Positions 39,877 through 54,000 of a DNA stretch of 64,000 nt are shown piece after piece. This DNA comes from Marine Group III euryarchaeote CG-Epi1. Lineage in GTDB: Archaea > Thermoplasmatota > Poseidoniia > MGIII > CG-Epi1. The stretch lies in assembly GCA_001875345.1 (NCBI GenBank), contig MIZA01000020.1, positions 1 to 64,000 on the forward strand. The letters run 5' to 3'. Under the pieces are notes generated by a model, which saw only the letters and a program-made list of their open reading frames with translations, searched no databases and was not told where the DNA came from. Position numbers and translations under genes: made by a program. Position 1 is the stretch's first letter; each line of letters begins with the position of its first letter.

Positions 39877-41376
39877 TTAAGGCAAGTCTTTAACCATGTA
39901 ATAATCTTGCAATTCATACCCTAATTTTTCATAATATAGTCTCGTACCTGGCCCATGTGTTACTCGAATTTTTGAATAAGCTGCAGCTTTTTCTTCAGCT
40001 ATCTTCATTAACTTACTACCTAGCCCCATATGTTGGACGCCAGTCCCTGTTTTACCTATATTTGCCGCCTGCCCGGTAACTTTTAACTCACGAACTGTAG
40101 CATTTTCATCTAATCTCAAACGCAGATATCCCAATAGTTTGGTACCTGATTCGAAAGACAAGAAATATTCGTCACCTCCACTAGATCTGTACTTAATCTC
40201 TTTTAATTCAGCAGTTGAAGGATCTATCTGGGCTCTCCATAACTCTCTACAATTAATACAATTACATTTCTTGCCTCTTGCTTTCAACTCTCTTCTTGCA
40301 TATTGCCGTAAATTCGAATTCATAACTCCTGCAATAATCTGAGGCTTAGGAATATCTCTTTGAATTCTTTGTATTCTAACATACGGAGGAACTATCTCTT
40401 TAAGGTCTGCAATTAAGCTGGCAGCTGTTTCAGTATCGTAAGGAACGAAATCACCGGGGTCACGGGCCAAAGCTGAACCCTTGACCAAAAGAGTAGGATA
40501 CAATTTCAGCATATCCGGTTGAAACTCTTCTTCTTCAAATAATCTTTTAAAATCTCTTAAATCTTTTTCAGGATTCATACCTGGTAATCCTGGCATTAAA
40601 TGATAGACAACTTTCAAACCGGCTTCTTTTAGCAATTTAGTAGCCTTAACTACATCTTCAACAAGCTGTTTTCGATTTAATTTACCGTGTACTTCATCAT
40701 CCAGACACTGGACACCAATCTCAACTCGTGTGGCTCCTTGCTTTCGCATTTGAAAAACTGACCATGGTGTACATTCTGTTGGCCTAGTTTCAATTGTCAA
40801 GGCTACACATTTATGTTTAGCATCGCCATTCACTTGAAGTGCCTCTTCAAGAGGCAATTCTTTACCATTAAGTGTCGAAAAAGCTCCCTTTAAAAATTCG
40901 TCTTGATAGTCAGGGGCTCTTGATGTAAATGTACCTCCCATTACTATTATTTCTATTTTATCTGTAGGGTGCCCGTTTCTAGTGTATTGCTCTAATCTTG
41001 ATTCAACCTGTGACTTTGAATTATAGTTGTGCCTTTTACCTCTCCTCGCTGCAGGTTCGTGTCCTGTATATGATTGAGGACTGTCATTCTTTGGCCCTCC
41101 GGGACAAAAAGTACACGTACCATGTGGGCAAGGGGCTGGCGAAGTCATAATTGCGACGGGAGTAACTCCTGCACTTGTGCGCATTGGTTTTACTCTTAAC
41201 AGTTTAGCTAACTCAGGCTCTTCTTTAGCATCTATTTCAGCTAGAAGTTGATTATTTGGAGGTATTGCATCGAATTTTTCTTCTCTTGCAACTTCCAACT
41301 TAATTAGTTGTATATCTTGTCTAGTCTTTGGCTTCTTTTCAAGAAGTCTTTTAACAACCAAACTTGCGGCTGACAC
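39877..41376 (-). CDS. elp3: Elp3-type tRNA uridine(34) 5-carboxymethyl/acetyltransferase (radical SAM + GNAT)
   Basis: CPHGTCTFCPGGP; GGTFTSRAPDYQDEF; C-terminal GNAT HMGLGSKLMKIAEEKA. Confidence 0.95.
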   Translation of the reverse strand: MSAASLVVKRLLEKKPKTRQDIQLIKLEVAREEKFDAIPPNNQLLAEIDAKEEPELAKLLRVKPMRTSAGVTPVAIMTSPAPCPHGTCTFCPGGPKNDSPQSYTGHEPAARRGKRHNYNSKSQVESRLEQYTRNGHPTDKIEIIVMGGTFTSRAPDYQDEFLKGAFSTLNGKELPLEEALQVNGDAKHKCVALTIETRPTECTPWSVFQMRKQGATRVEIGVQCLDDEVHGKLNRKQLVEDVVKATKLLKEAGLKVVYHLMPGLPGMNPEKDLRDFKRLFEEEEFQPDMLKLYPTLLVKGSALARDPGDFVPYDTETAASLIADLKEIVPPYVRIQRIQRDIPKPQIIAGVMNSNLRQYARRELKARGKKCNCINCRELWRAQIDPSTAELKEIKYRSSGGDEYFLSFESGTKLLGYLRLRLDENATVRELKVTGQAANIGKTGTGVQHMGLGSKLMKIAEEKAAAYSKIRVTHGPGTRLYYEKLGYELQDYYMVKDLP

Positions 41377-42473
41377 TAATATATCTCCTTTTTAGCCTTA
41401 GTTAACACTATAGGATCGGAACCGTGTGGCAAAACATCGTCTTCTATACGAATACCGCCTTTTCCTGGAATGTAAATTCCGGGCTCAATAGTAACTGCCA
41501 TTGAATTTTCAATTTTAACTCTTGATTTGTAAGTTATCGAAGGATATTCGTGAATCTCTAATCCGAAGCCATGTCCCGTACCATGTACAAAATTAGCTCC
41601 ATATCCTTTCTTTCTAATGAAATCACGTCCTGCTTTATCAACTTTATGACCTGTGCTACCTTCAATCAAAGCTTCAGTAGATCTCGTATTAGCTTCCATA
41701 ACAATATTATATATTTTTTTCCACTCTTCCGATGGAGAACCTCCAACAAAGTAAGTCCTAGTTATATCTGAACAGTATCCGTCCCAGAAAACACCAAAAT
41801 CACAGATAACGGGATCTCCCAATTCTAATTTTCGATCTGTATTTGAATGATGAGAATGTGCTGAGTTAGGGCCCGAAGCTACGATGGTACCAAATGAATT
41901 CTCTTGTATTCCCTTTCTTGCCATAAAATAATCTATTTCAGATCTAACTTCTTTCTCTGTGAGACCCTCACCTGACTCGACCAAATTATGTGCAAATGAT
42001 TGCCCGGAATCTGAATGCTTAATAGCTTTCTTAATTCTATCAAGCTCTTCATTAGATTTGATTGATCTCAATTCATTTATCTTTGAACTAACTGAAATAC
42101 CAATAGATCTACCTAGTCTTATCTTGGTATCTGCAAATATTTTTTTAGCCTTGATATCAGAAAGTGTTGATTTAAGAACATCTAAAGAACTTTTACCGTC
42201 GGATTCAATATCTGGGTAAGTCGTCCAACACCTTACGTCTTTCACAGAAGACTCATGCCGACATCTATGTTCTTCAAGAGATGAAGTTATAGCTATGGGC
42301 TCTCCTCTCTTCGGAATAACAACATAATTCATTGTTGAACTAGGTGGACTGCCTGGAGGGGAATCAGAATTAGCGAGATATCTTGTATTTCCTGGCAGTG
42401 CAGATACAAATGCATCCATTTCGCCAAGATTACTTTGAATATTATCCCATCGGTTTTTGTAATTAATTTTCAT
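41376..42473 (-). CDS. M24 family Xaa-Pro dipeptidase/aminopeptidase
   Basis: VASGPNSAHSHHSNTDRKLELGDPVICDFGVFWDGYCSDITRTYFVG; HGTGHGFGLEIHEYP; TIEPGIYIPGKGGIRIEDDVL. Confidence 0.94.
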   Translation of the reverse strand: MKINYKNRWDNIQSNLGEMDAFVSALPGNTRYLANSDSPPGSPPSSTMNYVVIPKRGEPIAITSSLEEHRCRHESSVKDVRCWTTYPDIESDGKSSLDVLKSTLSDIKAKKIFADTKIRLGRSIGISVSSKINELRSIKSNEELDRIKKAIKHSDSGQSFAHNLVESGEGLTEKEVRSEIDYFMARKGIQENSFGTIVASGPNSAHSHHSNTDRKLELGDPVICDFGVFWDGYCSDITRTYFVGGSPSEEWKKIYNIVMEANTRSTEALIEGSTGHKVDKAGRDFIRKKGYGANFVHGTGHGFGLEIHEYPSITYKSRVKIENSMAVTIEPGIYIPGKGGIRIEDDVLPHGSDPIVLTKAKKEIY

Positions 42474-42630
42474 GCTTCACCATCAATGATAACGCTAATT
42501 TATAGCCTGGCAACATGTTGCCAAGAATCAATAAGGAAGCTATGATATAATAATTATTTAAGTAAAATATGATTGAGCAAATAATCAGTACTGTGTACAA
42601 AATTCCAATATAAAATTTAGTGAATTCCAT
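42463..42630 (-). CDS. 55-aa membrane microprotein (MEFTKFYIGILYTVLIICSIIFYLNNYYIIASLLILGNMLPGYKLALSLMVKHEN)
   Basis: hand-translated; ATG abuts the upstream gene's stop (TAA at 42633-42631) and its 3' end overlaps the M24 start by 11 nt; hydrophobic. Confidence 0.65.
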   Translation of the reverse strand: MEFTKFYIGILYTVLIICSIIFYLNNYYIIASLLILGNMLPGYKLALSLMVKHEN

Positions 42631-43218
42631 TTAATCACTCCCTAAAGAAACTTGTAAATCTGGACCTAATCCAGAAACATAAAAAATTGTCATAATTAGT
42701 ATAGGGAAAATTTGCATTAACAAATCATCGTCTAACCATTTGAACTTAGGTCTTTCGACTAAAACTGCCACTAGCCCCCCTATTAGCGAATAAAATAAAG
42801 AACCAATAATTAGCTGATAAATCAACACACTAGCAATAAATCCTGCGAAAAAACCCTGCAAGTCTCCATACTTTTTGTTACATTCTCCAATTAGAGGGTC
42901 AACAAGTGAGGCCATTATGATAGTTGAAACTGCAAATATTTCGGGGAAAACGCCGATTTCATAAAAAAATAAGATCGCACAAGTTCCGGTTGCAAACCAA
43001 ACGAAACCGGCAATTCTACTACTTTCATAGTCTCTCATTCCATCTAATGCGAAGACTCCAGACAGTCTAAAATATTCAATTAATACGATACTAAGCCAAA
43101 AAACAACAACAAGGTACAATCTATCAACACCAAGTATATATTCTGGAAAAAGAAAATATATTACAAAACAAGAAGCTACAGTGTGATTGAAACGTCTGTA
43201 TATAGCTTGATCAATCAT
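42631..43218 (-). CDS. polytopic membrane protein, possibly dolichol kinase/CTP-dependent polyprenol kinase-like
   Basis: multi-TM; RRFNHTVAS, ALVDPLIGECNKKYG and late VERPKFKWLDDDLLMQIFP resemble this superfamily's layout. Confidence 0.6.
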   Translation of the reverse strand: MIDQAIYRRFNHTVASCFVIYFLFPEYILGVDRLYLVVVFWLSIVLIEYFRLSGVFALDGMRDYESSRIAGFVWFATGTCAILFFYEIGVFPEIFAVSTIIMASLVDPLIGECNKKYGDLQGFFAGFIASVLIYQLIIGSLFYSLIGGLVAVLVERPKFKWLDDDLLMQIFPILIMTIFYVSGLGPDLQVSLGSD

Positions 43219-43222
43219 TAAA

Positions 43223-44158
43223 TTAGATATGTATATCTATATTCAAAAATTGTGCCATTTCCTTATATCTACTTCTAATTGTAACTTCAGTTAAATCTGC
43301 CGCTCTTGCAACATCTTTTTGCTTTCTTCTCTCATTATTTACAATAGAAGCTATGTAAACTGCTGCAGCTGCAAGGGAAATTGGAACTGAATTAGTAAGT
43401 GGAACATCTTGTGCAGCTCTTAACAAATCTCTAGCAGCCCCTTCAACCTTAGGAGACAATTCTAATTTAGAACAAATACGTGGTAAGTAATCTTCTGGTA
43501 AAGGCGGCATCGAATGCATCTTCAAAGCTTTAACCATTACCTGATATGTTCTGGAAATTTCTTTTCTTGAATAACGGCTGTGCCTACTAATTTCGGTAAG
43601 AGTTCTAGGAACTCCTTCTTGCCTACATGCTGCATATAGAGCCGCACAGGCGACCATTTCAATTGCCCTACCACTCAAAGATTGTTCTTGTATGGCCCTT
43701 CTGTAAATGAAAGCAGCTGTTTCTTGTATTCTTCTTGGTAGCTTCAAATTCGTGGCTACGGCCTGCATTTCACGCATAGCTACAGCCATGTTTCTCTCTG
43801 CAGACTTGGACGCACGAGCTCTTCTTTGCCATTTTCTCATTCTGAAAAGCATTGACTGATTCTTGTTTGAAATTGATCTTCCATAATAATCTCTGTTAGT
43901 TGGGGAAATCTCAGTTGACAATCCTTTATCAGGAAGTGTAGTCGACATTGGAGGTCCAGCCCTTGCAAGTGCATTTTCTTGTTGCATATCAAATGCTCTC
44001 CATTCAGGACCTGTATCAACAATATTATCCTCTAAAACCAAACCACAATCTGCACAGACAATTTCTGCATGATCATAATCACGTTTCAAATGTGTTCCCT
44101 TACAATCTGGACAAGCTGTTATTTCATCAACACTACCGTCTTCGTTTTTGTCTGCCAT
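43223..44158 (-). CDS. tfb: transcription initiation factor TFB
   Basis: CPDCKGTHLKRDYDHAEIVCADCGLVLEDNIVDTGPEWRAFD; two cyclin-like repeats. Confidence 0.97.
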   Translation of the reverse strand: MADKNEDGSVDEITACPDCKGTHLKRDYDHAEIVCADCGLVLEDNIVDTGPEWRAFDMQQENALARAGPPMSTTLPDKGLSTEISPTNRDYYGRSISNKNQSMLFRMRKWQRRARASKSAERNMAVAMREMQAVATNLKLPRRIQETAAFIYRRAIQEQSLSGRAIEMVACAALYAACRQEGVPRTLTEISRHSRYSRKEISRTYQVMVKALKMHSMPPLPEDYLPRICSKLELSPKVEGAARDLLRAAQDVPLTNSVPISLAAAAVYIASIVNNERRKQKDVARAADLTEVTIRSRYKEMAQFLNIDIHI

Positions 44159-44229
44159 GGTTAATTCCCTCAGTGGGAGTCTCGTTGATTTAGGGGTGTA
44201 TAAAAAGACTTGCTTACTCTTGCGTGTAG

Positions 44230-44661
44230 CTAAATTTGCTTCTCCATCACTATTCCGTCACAGCCATCTTGATAATAACATGGTAATACATCTACGCTAG
44301 AAAAATTTAATTTACGGTAAAAATATATTGCTGACGAATCTTTTCTTACTTCTAGTGTTACCTTCTTTACACCATAACTAAGACTTCTTTCAATCATCAT
44401 ATTTAAAAGGTTACGACCGTAACCCTTCCTCCTAAAATCTTTTGCTAGAGCTATAATTAGAATCCTTAGCTTAGAATTAGGCTGGATAGCACCACAAGCC
44501 ACGCCAACAATATTATCATCAGATCTCACAACCAAAAAACCCTCTGGCCATCGTTTCATGATTGTGAGAAATACTCCCTTTTCATAATTTTCAGTAATAT
44601 TATCATCTAAAAATAACATTAAATTGTCCAAATCCTCCTCTAAAAATCTATTTACTATCAT
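44230..44661 (-). CDS. GNAT family N-acetyltransferase
   Basis: ALAKDFRRKGYGRNLLNMMIERSLSYGVKKVTLEVRKDSSAIYFYRKLNF. Confidence 0.88.
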   Translation of the reverse strand: MIVNRFLEEDLDNLMLFLDDNITENYEKGVFLTIMKRWPEGFLVVRSDDNIVGVACGAIQPNSKLRILIIALAKDFRRKGYGRNLLNMMIERSLSYGVKKVTLEVRKDSSAIYFYRKLNFSSVDVLPCYYQDGCDGIVMEKQI

Positions 44662-45878
44662 AAATCCAAATCTAGTTCTGTTAGCTTAATCTCTCCTTTG
44701 ACTTGACACTCAGAAACATATGAATTCTCCAAATAGGTTGCCTGTGAATTGATTCCTTTACTGCTAAAAAGATAATAGTATGAATCTAAGTCATCTCCAT
44801 TACCGTTATCCACCCAATCAGATATTCGATATGGAGGTAGCCACATGAAATACGAATTAGCAAGATCAATGTTTACAACAGTAAAGGTCCCATCATTGAG
44901 AGGTACAACTGCATTAACCCAAGCGTGCCCACCCCAATCTCGTAAATCACAACCAGAACTTGCATCAATAAATGCTGGAATTATCCCTAGTTCAAGCCAA
45001 GCGGGGATGCCTGCAGCTCTAGCTATAGAGCTGAAGAGAATCGAAAAATCATCGCAATCTCCTACTTTTCCTACAATTGTATCTGGACAACTTTTAGGAA
45101 CGGATGATTTTTGGTACTTGTAATTATTTTCAATATAATCAAAAATATTTTTTAATATCATTATCACATTTCCATCGGTTCCGTTAGATAATTGCAATGC
45201 CAATTGTTGAACCTGCTCGTTACTAGGTTCAATCAACCACTCATCTTCTAAATAGTTGTCAAACTGAGCAGGAATATCGCTCACTTTACCCGAATTAGAA
45301 ATCTTAATATCTGGACGTATAAGATTTATTGTTGCTGTATATTCCAAGCTAATGTAATCTCGTTCTGAACCTGTTAAATTATTCCTCCATTCCATTCTTC
45401 CTTCTGGAGTAAGATTATACATTGGACTAACTTGTAAATTTTCTATAATCTGCCAATCTGTTATATCTGACTGAGGACCTGAAGGACGACTTTCTGGAAC
45501 GCTGAGCGTTAGTGTATACTCAGCTTCATCACCTTCATCTAAGAAAACTTCAAAATTTCTGATATAAGTCAATGTTATCTGCTCAGGTATTGTGTAATAT
45601 GGAGTATTTATTTCATCCCAATAATCCATTCCATCGCTTATCAAAACTTGTGTTTGAGGCGAAGCAAAAAGGCCGACAACAAGTAAAAGAGCTATTAGCT
45701 TCTTTGGAATATAACTCGAAATACCTCGATGTGGTAATGGTGATTTAGACTCCAACTTCGTCGTTTCAACTTTAGGAGGAGTAAACATAGCCTCTCTTCC
45801 TGGGACCATCATTCTACAATTAGAACACTTCGCGTCTTGTTCTTTGATTACAAAACCACAAAAATCACAAAGCTTCAT
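44658..45878 (-). CDS. membrane-anchored transglutaminase-like protein with N-terminal zinc ribbon
   Basis: CDFCGFVIKEQDAKCSNC; TM LIALLLVVGLFASP; VGDCDDFSILFSSIARAAGIPAWLELG, GGHAWVNAVV, VVNIDLANS triad motifs. Confidence 0.85.
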   Translation of the reverse strand: MKLCDFCGFVIKEQDAKCSNCRMMVPGREAMFTPPKVETTKLESKSPLPHRGISSYIPKKLIALLLVVGLFASPQTQVLISDGMDYWDEINTPYYTIPEQITLTYIRNFEVFLDEGDEAEYTLTLSVPESRPSGPQSDITDWQIIENLQVSPMYNLTPEGRMEWRNNLTGSERDYISLEYTATINLIRPDIKISNSGKVSDIPAQFDNYLEDEWLIEPSNEQVQQLALQLSNGTDGNVIMILKNIFDYIENNYKYQKSSVPKSCPDTIVGKVGDCDDFSILFSSIARAAGIPAWLELGIIPAFIDASSGCDLRDWGGHAWVNAVVPLNDGTFTVVNIDLANSYFMWLPPYRISDWVDNGNGDDLDSYYYLFSSKGINSQATYLENSYVSECQVKGEIKLTELDLDL

Positions 45879-45908
45879 AATTCCTGATTTAGAAAAACGT
45901 TAATAAAA

Positions 45909-46154
45909 TTATACAGAACCTGAGCGGCTATTTCGTATCTCGTTTAAAATCAAAACAACCACACCTACAGCAAGAACGTATGCACTTGTTTCTCGACCTA
46001 CAGCTTCTGCCAACTCAACAACAATTATAGCAAGCAAACAGGCCAGCATAACTCCCCAACGAGAAATCTGAATGGCATTACTATCTTCTGCATCAAAGTA
46101 ACGAATTAAACCTGCTGCAGACTGAAAACCTTGTGTCTTCTTTTCTTTTGCCAT
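45909..46154 (-). CDS. small membrane protein (81 aa)
   Basis: two hydrophobic segments, K-rich N-terminus. Confidence 0.65.
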   Translation of the reverse strand: MAKEKKTQGFQSAAGLIRYFDAEDSNAIQISRWGVMLACLLAIIVVELAEAVGRETSAYVLAVGVVVLILNEIRNSRSGSV

Positions 46155-46235
46155 AATTTTTCGACTCGCTAGTCTTATTTAAAATTAATCAGCATAACTA
46201 TAATACCACATTTCCAGTAAATCATATGGTATAAC

Positions 46236-46490
46236 ATGTATTGTAGAATGTGTGTCGATGTTCACGGATTAACTCCGACTAAATTAAATCAGCCTTCCGA
46301 AGCTGAGTTCTTAGTATCACACTGCTATGAAGGAGATTTAAGACATAAACATGATGAAAACCAGGGTTTTATACAACCAATGTGTGGCTCATGTGTCGAA
46401 AGAATAAAGAAAAATCCTGATTTATTTATATTTTCAGTATACGACATAAGTCTTAAGGAAAAGAATGTTATTGAGGAAAAAGATGAGTGA
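46236..46490 (+). CDS. small Cys/His-rich putative zinc-binding protein
   Basis: MYCRMC...SHCYEGDLRHKH...PMCGSC spacing. Confidence 0.65.
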   Translation: MYCRMCVDVHGLTPTKLNQPSEAEFLVSHCYEGDLRHKHDENQGFIQPMCGSCVERIKKNPDLFIFSVYDISLKEKNVIEEKDE

Positions 46491-46788
46491 TTTTAAAGAA
46501 AATGTTGAAAAATTAAATGTTAGAGGTATAGTTTTGTCCTCGGTAATGACTGCTTTTGGTCTTGTGGTCGCTTTGGTCTGGAAAGACACAATAATTGCTA
46601 CAGTAGAATACATATTGCCAAATACCGATGACGGAACTCTACAAGGAATGTATATCAGCGCTATTGCTGTTACGGTACTAGTAATGGTACTTGCTAAATT
46701 TGCAATTAATTTAAATCATAGGGTTGAAAAAGAAATTGAAAGAGTTCAATCCTATTTTGATGATGACGATGATGAGAACGAAAATTAA
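46483..46788 (+). CDS. DUF5654-like small two-TM protein
   Basis: SSVMTAFGLVVALVWKDTIIATVEYILP + second TM + acidic tail; internal Met 46483 preferred over 46465. Confidence 0.65.
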   Translation: MSDFKENVEKLNVRGIVLSSVMTAFGLVVALVWKDTIIATVEYILPNTDDGTLQGMYISAIAVTVLVMVLAKFAINLNHRVEKEIERVQSYFDDDDDENEN

Positions 46789-46795
46789 CCTATAG

Positions 46796-50931
<4,136 letters not shown>

Positions 50932-51004
50932 AGTAACTATTATGCATTAAAGAGGTGATAATAAATAGTTCTTCTCATGTAAATATCAAACCTTTATTAT
51001 AGAT

Positions 51005-54000
51005 ATGTACATGATTCGAGACGTGAAATGGAAAAAAAACTTTGTTGTTTTGGCGATTTTAGCCTTAGCAATTACATTTTACATGCCAACTTCTGAGGCT
51101 CAGGAAGACCCTTATATTGAAAATGTCATATACTCTAAAGGGTCAGAGGAGAGCTCCACAATAGTTCTAAGTGGGAGAGATAATGCTACATTTTACAAAT
51201 ATTTGATTTTAGATGACTATTCACAAGCACCCACAAACTGGTTTGAATCTGACTTTAATGATTCTTCATGGAGTTTTGGTGCAGCTCCTTTCGGCGATAG
51301 ATCAGTCAGTGGGGTTGAACCAAATTTAATTTGGAATACTCAGGGAAATTCTCCTTATGAAGATGATGTCATATTAGTCCGTCATAAATTCCAATTGAGT
51401 GGAATCGTAACATCTGCACAAATTGATGTGGCTTTTGCAAACTACTGTACACCATATCTAAACGGAAACATAATCTATGAAGAAAGAGGAGACAATAACC
51501 ATGCACAAGAATACTGGAATGACGATGGAACTGAAGAAATAAGTGCGTCATCCTTTGAAATGGGCCAAAACGTATTAGCTGTTTATGCCAGAGACACCGG
51601 GCAAGGTACTTGGGGAAATAACAATAGACAATGGGTTGATCTTCAAATAACTGCCAGTGTCTTCCAACCTACTAATGATTCAATTATCTTTGGCGATACT
51701 GTTACTGTTGCCGTGAAAGGAGGAAATAAAGGCAATGTAAGCGCAGAAGAAGTAATCATTGAATCTTTCACTAATGAAAGCACTGTCAGTTCCACAATAT
51801 TGTCTACAACGGAGCCTAATTTTGAAGATTTAATTTTCTTCACGTGGACTCCAAGTTATATTGGTGAAAATAGTCTCAATTTATATATTTCGTGCAACTG
51901 CAGTGACGGAAATTCATCAAATAATAATTTAACTCTGAATATTACAACAAAAATTTACCGGCTAAAAACTGAGATTGAAAATAATTTACAATATGTAAAT
52001 CAAAGTCGAAATTTAGTGAAAATAATTAGTATCACAAACAATGGTGGATTAACAGACAATGTTACTCTAATTCCATCTAATGGAGAAATTAATTCTCAAC
52101 TAACATTTAGCCCTAACAATTTCATTCTTAATCCTGGAGAATCGAAGAACGTTACCATAAGTGCACAATTGCCGTTATCAATTGAAGATGGTTTTCATAA
52201 TATTTCATTTCAAGTAAAGACTCAGCACGATTATACAATAAGCGAATACCTAGTTAATAACGGAATAAATACTGAAGTTGCCTGGAAATGGATAGAATCC
52301 GATGGCTATGAAGAATTGTATGGTAATGCCAACTGGACTACTCTTGGATTTAATGATACCAATTGGTCAAATGCTAGTACACCTTTTGGAGATAGTTCTG
52401 TTGACGGAGTGAATTACAGAACTTTATGGGATGAAGATAATTACGCCTACTTTAGGTATATTTTGAACATAAGTGATATTGGAATTTATAAAAATGGCAT
52501 AATGAACATTAATGTTGCCAGCAACAATTTCGGCGACCACTACATCAATGGAATATTTGTTTTCGGGGACATGGATGAAGGTAATGGGCATGGTGCAGAG
52601 TACTGGAATGATGAAGTACAAGTTTTCACTAATTATCTTTCGGAGGGGGATAATGTAATTGCAAGTGTAATTGGAAATCCGCAAAATTCACAGTGGTTTG
52701 ACCAAGAAATAATAGTTACATTTCCGCAAGCTAACCTATGGAATTACGAAGATGCTACATACAACGTACCAATATTCGTAGATACAACTGCACCTACAAC
52801 TAAAGTAAATGAAAATGGATTCTACAAAAATTCAACAAGTATACCTTTAACGTGGAAAGAAATATCTGATGATGGTGATCTCGAAGGATTTTACTTGTAC
52901 TATCAAATGAAAGATGGAAGTGCATTAGGAGATTGGATGCTTTACGGTTATTACGATACAATATTCGCTACGAATTTTTCAGCAGAAAATGGAAAGATTT
53001 ATCGATTTAGAACCATAGGTATCGACGTTTACGGAAATAAAGAAATAAAGGGAACGTATGATACAGAAGTTAAAATTGATATGGATCTACCTAGATCAGA
53101 ACTTTGGCTAAGCGAAGGAGACATTCAATACACAAACCTAGATGGAGTAACGATTAATTGGAAAGAAAATGAAACTTCAGACATTCAAGGATATCTAATA
53201 GAATATAAAAAAATAGATGAGACTTCTTGGGAAAACTATGGGCTATTTACAGGAATAGGTGAATATTGGTTCGAGCCTGAATCTGATGGAACATACCAAA
53301 TCAGGTCTAGGAGTATTGACTATTCGGGTAATAAAGAGGTCAAAGCAGTTCCAGACATAACTATAACGTTTGATAGAATGAAGCCTTTAGTAAGCTTAAA
53401 TCAGATTAATATTTTAAGAGATACAGGAGATTTAACACTATCAATAAAAGAAAGGTCCGAAAATTTATCTTCACTGGATATTGAGTTTGCCAGACTAGAC
53501 GAGAATAACGAAGATATCTTAGAATGGAAGTCGTTCGACGAGGAATGGTTGAATGAGGAGTTCATAATCAGAAATCTTGTTGACGGTTATACTTATTATT
53601 TTAGAATAAACCCTGAAGATTACGCCGGAAACAATTACCCTAGAGAGGAATTTGAGTTTATATTCAATTATGAAGATAATAGTACGAAAGAAATTTTACT
53701 TCCAACTATACCCCTCAAACCTGTAATGACTGGTAAGATAAAAAATGTTGAAATTACTGTAGACGAAAATTCAAACGGAATCTACGATAAGATTCTCCAA
53801 GAATACAATGGTAATGATTTATCTGGAATGAAAGCAAATCAATATTGGATTGATTATGAAGAAGGTAAACTAGTATTTGGAAATGGGGATGTTGGCTACC
53901 TACCACCTGTAAACTCATCTATATCTATAACTTACTCAGGTTATGACTTGGTGACTACGATCGATAACAATCCTCCAATGGCTGTTCAAAACGTAGAATA

